Assembly: GCF_018612915.1 (NCBI RefSeq)
Contig: NZ_JAGGRL010000010.1
Span: forward strand, 98,553-162,552
Source: Stenotrophomonas sp. ISL-67
GTDB taxonomy: Bacteria; Pseudomonadota; Gammaproteobacteria; Xanthomonadales; Xanthomonadaceae
Length of the DNA: 64,000 nt
Direction of reading: 5' to 3'
The notes under the pieces were generated by a model. That model saw nothing but the letters and a program-made list of their open reading frames with translations. It had not been told where the DNA came from and ran no database searches. Shown piece by piece: positions 60,362 to 64,000 of the stretch (within the stretch, counting starts at the first letter, position 1; each line of letters opens with the position of its first letter). The position numbers and the translations under genes are program-made.

Positions 60362-62728
60362 TTAGAACTCCTGCCAGTCACCGTCGGCAAGCTCGGCTGC
60401 AACCGCACGGCTGGCCGGCTTGCGCGCCGGTGCCGGTGCGGCTACTGGGCGGGTCACCGCACGCGGTGCCGGCGCGATGACCGGCGCGGCGGGAATCATT
60501 TCCTGCTCGTCCAGGCGGAAGATCGACACGGCATCGCTGAGGTGGCCGGCCTGTTCTTCCATCGAGCGCGCAGCGGCGGTGGCTTCTTCCACCAGCGCGG
60601 CATTCTGCTGGGTGGTTTCGTCCATCTGCACCACGGTCTGGTTGACCTGTTCGATGCCGGCCGACTGTTCCTGCGAAGCCGCGGAAATCTCGGCCATGAT
60701 GTCGGTCACGCGCTGCACCGAGGCGACGATCTCGCCCATGGTGGCGCCGGCCTTGTGCACCAGTGCCGAGCCGTCGTTGACCTTGCCGACGGAGTCGTCG
60801 ATCAGGCCCTTGATCTCCTTGGCCGCACCGGCCGAACGTTGGGCCAGGGTGCGCACTTCAGAGGCGACCACGGCGAAGCCGCGGCCCTGTTCGCCGGCAC
60901 GCGCCGCTTCCACGGCGGCGTTCAGCGCCAGGATGTTGGTCTGGAACGCGATGCCGTCGATGACCGAGATGATCTCGGCGATCTTCTTGGACGAGGTCTG
61001 GATCGCGCTCATGGTGGTAACCACCTGGCCGACCACGTCACCGCCCTGCGAGGCGACCGTGTGCGCGCCGATGGCAAGCTGGTTGGCCTGGCGGGCATGT
61101 TCGGCGTTCTGGCGCACGGTGGAGGTCAGTTCCTCCATCGAGGCGGCGGTTTCTTCCAGGTTGGCGGCCTGCTGTTCGGTGCGGCGTGACAGGTCGCTGT
61201 TGCCGGTGGCGATTTCGCTGGCGGCCGAGCTGATGGCCTGGCTGGACTGCTTGATGCGGGTAACGATGCCGCTGAGCTGTTCGGCGGTGGCGTTGGCGTC
61301 GTCGCGCATGGTGGCGAACACGCCGTCGAACTCGCCGTGCATGCGCACGGTCAGGTCGCCCTGCGACAGGGCGGTGAGCAGGCCGGAGATCTGCTCGATG
61401 CTGGACGCATTGGCGTCGAGCAGGCCGTTGATCTGCTGGGCCAGCTGCAGGAAGAAGCCGTCCTTGCCTTCGGCGGTGATGCGGCCGGACAGGTCGCCGG
61501 CGGCAGCCTGGGCGATGACGCGGGCGACTTCGGCTTCGACCAGCGCTTCCGGCGTGCGGTCACGCCATTCGACCACGTGGCCGACGCTCTCGCCGTCTTC
61601 ATTGCGGATCGTGGACACGACCTGGGCGAACTGGGCATCGCCGAACTGCATGGCGCGGCGTGCCACGCCGTGCTGCTTGAGGTTGGCCAGCAGGTGGGTG
61701 TCCATCTCGCCGTGATGCTCCAGCACGGTCAACGGGCGACCGACCAGCGAGGTGGTGGCGTCGAAGTCCGGCAGGCTCTTGCGCAGCTCGTCCTGGTACT
61801 GGGACAGGGTCTGCTCCAGTGCGCGGTTGGCGTAGACGATGTTGAGGTGGTTGTCGGTGAGGTATACGCCGGTGGAGCTGTAATCCAGCGCGGTACGGAT
61901 GCGCAGGTTTTCGCGGGCCACGGCCTGTTCGGTTTCGGTGCGGTCGCGCAGGTCGCGCTGCATGCGCTGCATGGCCTGCATGAGGTCGCCGACTTCATCC
62001 TTGCGGGTGACGTCGATATGCCCGTCCAGCTTGCCGCCGGCCACTTCGTTGGCCACCGACACGGCGCCACGGACGCTGCCGACCAGCGAGCGGGCGAACA
62101 GGTAGACCAGTACCAGGCCGAGCGCGGCGCCGCCGAGCAGGGCGATGATGGTCAGGGTAGCCGAGGTGGCATAGGTGGATTCAGCCTCTTCGCGCGAGGC
62201 GCGGGCAAGGCGGTTGTCTTCGGCGATCAGCGTTTCGAGCGCGGCCGAGGCCTTGCCGTGCTTGGCACGGGTTTCGCCAACGAAGGTATCGATGGCATCG
62301 TCCGGCAGGTCCAGCTCCAGCATTTCGGCGACGGCATCGTAGGAGGCGAGCGAGTCGTTCCAGTCCTTGGCGAAAGCGTCGAACAGCTTCTTCTGCTGCG
62401 GGCCATCGATCAGCGAGGGGTACTTCTTGATCGAGGCGTCGATATTGCCGCGCAAGTCGGCGGCGCGGGTCTTGGCGTCGGCCTTGACGTCGTCGCTGGC
62501 GCGGATCAGGCCCTGGTAGGCGGCGTTTCGGTATTCACCGAGCATGCCACGCATTTCGCCGGCCATGCGGATGCTTTCCATCCGGTTGCCGGCCAGTTCG
62601 GTGGTCACGTTGTTGAGGGAGTGCAGGCCGCGATAGGCGACCACGCCCTGCAGCAGCATCACCAGCAGGATTACACCGAAAGTCAGCATCAACTTCGGCA
62701 TCAGTTTGAGGTTGTTGATCCATTGCAT
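60362..62728 (-). CDS. Methyl-accepting chemotaxis protein, 4HB and PAS type with CheR-binding tail
   Basis: A 788-aa chemoreceptor. TM1 is [20 protein letters not shown]; the four-helix-bundle periplasmic sensor (about residues 35-185) is followed by TM2 ([20 protein letters not shown]), HAMP, a PAS-like cytosolic module ([20 protein letters not shown] at about 285-305) and a standard signalling domain with [20 protein letters not shown]. An Ala/Pro-rich linker ends in DWQEF, a pentapeptide of the xWxxF type that recruits CheR and CheB. The length matches family members with a PAS insert. Confidence 0.94.
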   Translation of the reverse strand: MQWINNLKLMPKLMLTFGVILLVMLLQGVVAYRGLHSLNNVTTELAGNRMESIRMAGEMRGMLGEYRNAAYQGLIRASDDVKADAKTRAADLRGNIDASIKKYPSLIDGPQQKKLFDAFAKDWNDSLASYDAVAEMLELDLPDDAIDTFVGETRAKHGKASAALETLIAEDNRLARASREEAESTYATSATLTIIALLGGAALGLVLVYLFARSLVGSVRGAVSVANEVAGGKLDGHIDVTRKDEVGDLMQAMQRMQRDLRDRTETEQAVARENLRIRTALDYSSTGVYLTDNHLNIVYANRALEQTLSQYQDELRKSLPDFDATTSLVGRPLTVLEHHGEMDTHLLANLKQHGVARRAMQFGDAQFAQVVSTIRNEDGESVGHVVEWRDRTPEALVEAEVARVIAQAAAGDLSGRITAEGKDGFFLQLAQQINGLLDANASSIEQISGLLTALSQGDLTVRMHGEFDGVFATMRDDANATAEQLSGIVTRIKQSSQAISSAASEIATGNSDLSRRTEQQAANLEETAASMEELTSTVRQNAEHARQANQLAIGAHTVASQGGDVVGQVVTTMSAIQTSSKKIAEIISVIDGIAFQTNILALNAAVEAARAGEQGRGFAVVASEVRTLAQRSAGAAKEIKGLIDDSVGKVNDGSALVHKAGATMGEIVASVQRVTDIMAEISAASQEQSAGIEQVNQTVVQMDETTQQNAALVEEATAAARSMEEQAGHLSDAVSIFRLDEQEMIPAAPVIAPAPRAVTRPVAAPAPARKPASRAVAAELADGDWQEF

Positions 62729-62782
62729 GGTGGTGCACTCTCCGGTGGCAGACGCGCCCGGGCGTGGCGCCCGGTTGCAGCG

Positions 62783-62808
62783 GCCACGCCGGCCTGTGCC
62801 GGCGTGGC
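62783..62808. terminator. Strong hairpin between the small secreted protein gene and mcp2
   Basis: GCCACGCCGGC and GCCGGCGTGGC form an 11-bp perfect stem around CTGT. No T-tract follows on the minus strand, so it may be a REP-like repeat or a Rho-independent terminator with reduced efficiency. Confidence 0.5.
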
Positions 62809-62823
62809 GGGGCGTGGGGCGAT

Positions 62824-63207
62824 TTACTTGATGTTGGCCAGCTTCAGGCCAGCCGGCGAGCTGACTTCGATTTCAGCGCGCGAGGCATCGCGGGCGATCT
62901 TGCCGATCACGCACACGGTCTTGCCTTCCAGGGTTTCCAGCGGGAAGTTGAACTTGCCGCGGTTCTCGCCGGCGATGCGGGCCGAGAAGGTGTGGCGCGG
63001 GAAGGCGCCGCCCATGTACAGGAAGGTCGGCTGGCCTTCGGAGCCTTCGGCGTAGCGGGCCTTTTCGACCTTGCCGCAGACCATGCCATCCTTGCCAACG
63101 GCGCGCGGGGCCAGCTCCGGCGGGATCATTTCAGCCGACTGGGCGAAGGCGGACGAGGCGGACGAGGCGAGCGCGGCAATGGAAATCAAGGCAAGCAGGG
63201 ACTTCAT
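62824..63207 (-). CDS. Small exported protein with OB-fold-like domain
   Basis: A 127-aa protein with a signal peptide ([19 protein letters not shown]). The mature part [20 protein letters not shown] then [19 protein letters not shown] and [10 protein letters not shown] looks like a one-domain OB-fold, similar to small periplasmic nucleic-acid-binding-like proteins of unknown role. It lies between cheW and mcp2 on their strand, but its link to chemotaxis is only positional. Confidence 0.7.
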   Translation of the reverse strand: MKSLLALISIAALASSASSAFAQSAEMIPPELAPRAVGKDGMVCGKVEKARYAEGSEGQPTFLYMGGAFPRHTFSARIAGENRGKFNFPLETLEGKTVCVIGKIARDASRAEIEVSSPAGLKLANIK

Positions 63208-63354
63208 CGGGAGATTCTCCGGGGGATATGGACAAGTGGTCCGGGGCGAAGCAGTGCCGCGCGTCCGGTTCCTGAATCCAGCTATCGGCCAGTTGCGACA
63301 GAACTGAAGGGCTTTGTTGAATGAAAGTCGATCCGGTCTGCCGTGGCGGGCCGA

Positions 63355-63846
63355 TCAGGCGGCGGCGTCTTCGACAACGGCCGGCTGGCCCATGTCGGCG
63401 CTGTCGAGCAGGGTTTCGATGTCGAGCAGGATCAGCATGCGGTCGTCCTGGGTGCCGATGCCGGAGATGAAGCGGGTATCGACGGCGGCACCGAACTCGG
63501 GGGTGGGGCGGATCTGGTCGGCGTTGAGCGGGATCACGTCGGAGACGCTGTCAACGACGATGCCGACGACGCGGTTGTCGACGTTGAGGACGATCATGAC
63601 GGTGAAGGCGTCGTAGCGTGCTTCGTCCAGGCGCAGTTTGAGGCGCAGGTCGATCACCGGAACGATGGTGCCGCGCAGGTTGATCACGCCCTTGATGTAG
63701 TCGGGGGCATCGGGAACGCGGGTGACCGAGTCATAGCCGCGGATTTCCTGGACCTTGAGGATGTCCACGCCGTAGTGCTCGGCGCCGAGGGTGAAGCTGA
63801 GGTATTCGCCACCGCTGCTGGCGGCGTTGGGGTTGCTGTCGTTCAT
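63355..63846 (-). CDS. cheW: Chemotaxis coupling protein CheW
   Basis: A 163-aa CheW-like protein linking chemoreceptors to CheA. EYLSFTLGAEHYGVDILKVQ, then ITRVPDAP-type (VTRVPDAPDYIKGVINLRGT) and IVPVIDLRLKL, is the standard two-lobe barrel. The ATG at 63846 (MNDSNPN) is chosen because the 18 codons before it have no family match and AGGA lies 8 nt upstream. No cheA or cheY is in the window. Confidence 0.95.
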   Translation of the reverse strand: MNDSNPNAASSGGEYLSFTLGAEHYGVDILKVQEIRGYDSVTRVPDAPDYIKGVINLRGTIVPVIDLRLKLRLDEARYDAFTVMIVLNVDNRVVGIVVDSVSDVIPLNADQIRPTPEFGAAVDTRFISGIGTQDDRMLILLDIETLLDSADMGQPAVVEDAAA

Positions 63847-64000
63847 GGAGGGAATCCTGGGTCGGGCGTGGCGGTCGGAAAACCGGGGCGTCACGGTCAC
63901 TATCGGCCTGGATCCGGGCGACTTTAATGGTCGTAGCCAAAGCCAAAGCGTCGGGTCTGATGCGCCGCCTGGCTGGGGCTGGCGGGGGTGGGTTGGTGGG

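Overview
The window is high-GC chromosomal DNA from a gammaproteobacterium of the Xanthomonadaceae, most likely Stenotrophomonas. Three things point there. An rpf (regulation of pathogenicity factors, DSF quorum-sensing) cluster is set among carA, carB, greA, rpfE, recJ, prfB and lysS, an arrangement typical of Xanthomonas and Stenotrophomonas. Many small intergenic palindromes are tagged with GTAG, as in the SMAG repeats of Stenotrophomonas. The genes share a strong GC3 codon style. No rRNA, tRNA, CRISPR array, prophage or integrase was seen.

Layout. 1-1.4 kb: methionine salvage (mtnB, mtnD, start of mtnC). 1.5-4.4 kb: two paralogous APC amino-acid permeases. 4.6-6.4 kb: a NUDIX hydrolase, a repeat-rich stretch and a SymE-like toxin gene. 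6.4-9.3 kb: serA divergent from a probable D-2-hydroxyglutarate dehydrogenase. 9.4-14 kb: a DUF2388/DUF4105 pair, a MliC-type lipoprotein bracketed by inverted repeats, an EF-P-like factor and an SDR dehydrogenase. 14-18.5 kb: a PAS-GGDEF-EAL protein overlapping an HMG-CoA lyase, plus an enoyl-CoA hydratase (leucine/isovalerate degradation). 18.6-21 kb: feoA-feoB-small Cys-rich gene behind a Fur-like site. 21-30 kb: dapB, carA, carB, greA, rpfE, recJ. 30-43.5 kb: prfB (programmed frameshift), lysS, then rpfG-rpfC convergent with rpfF, a Fic toxin with a YhfG-like antitoxin, rpfB and acnA (rpfA). 43.7-47 kb: vapBC and acnB. 47.4-55.2 kb: a LysR regulator divergent from a six-gene operon for 2-pyrone-4,6-dicarboxylate/4-oxalomesaconate breakdown with its own transporter and porin. 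55.3-63.9 kb: chemotaxis genes cheB, cheD, cheR, two chemoreceptors, a small secreted protein and cheW, all on the minus strand.

How the genes work together. RpfF makes DSF, RpfC senses it, and RpfG degrades cyclic di-GMP, to which the PAS-GGDEF-EAL protein also relates. RpfB recycles fatty acids. The aromatic-acid operon (ligK, ligU, transporter, porin, ligJ, ligI) converts PDC to pyruvate and oxaloacetate, feeding the TCA cycle in which the two aconitases act. SerA and the 2-hydroxyglutarate dehydrogenase form a coupled pair for serine synthesis.

Most noteworthy: (1) the Fic/YhfG-like module, visibly less GC-rich, lodged between rpfF and rpfB; (2) the PDC operon without any ring-cleavage gene in the window, controlled by a LysR protein that appears to have two HTH domains; (3) a family of GTAG-ended repeats with 28-bp terminal inverted repeats, plus a 118/119-bp tandem array; (4) SMAG-type palindromes whose GTAG supplies the stop codon of neighbouring genes; (5) a ~105-bp inverted repeat pair enclosing a lipoprotein gene.
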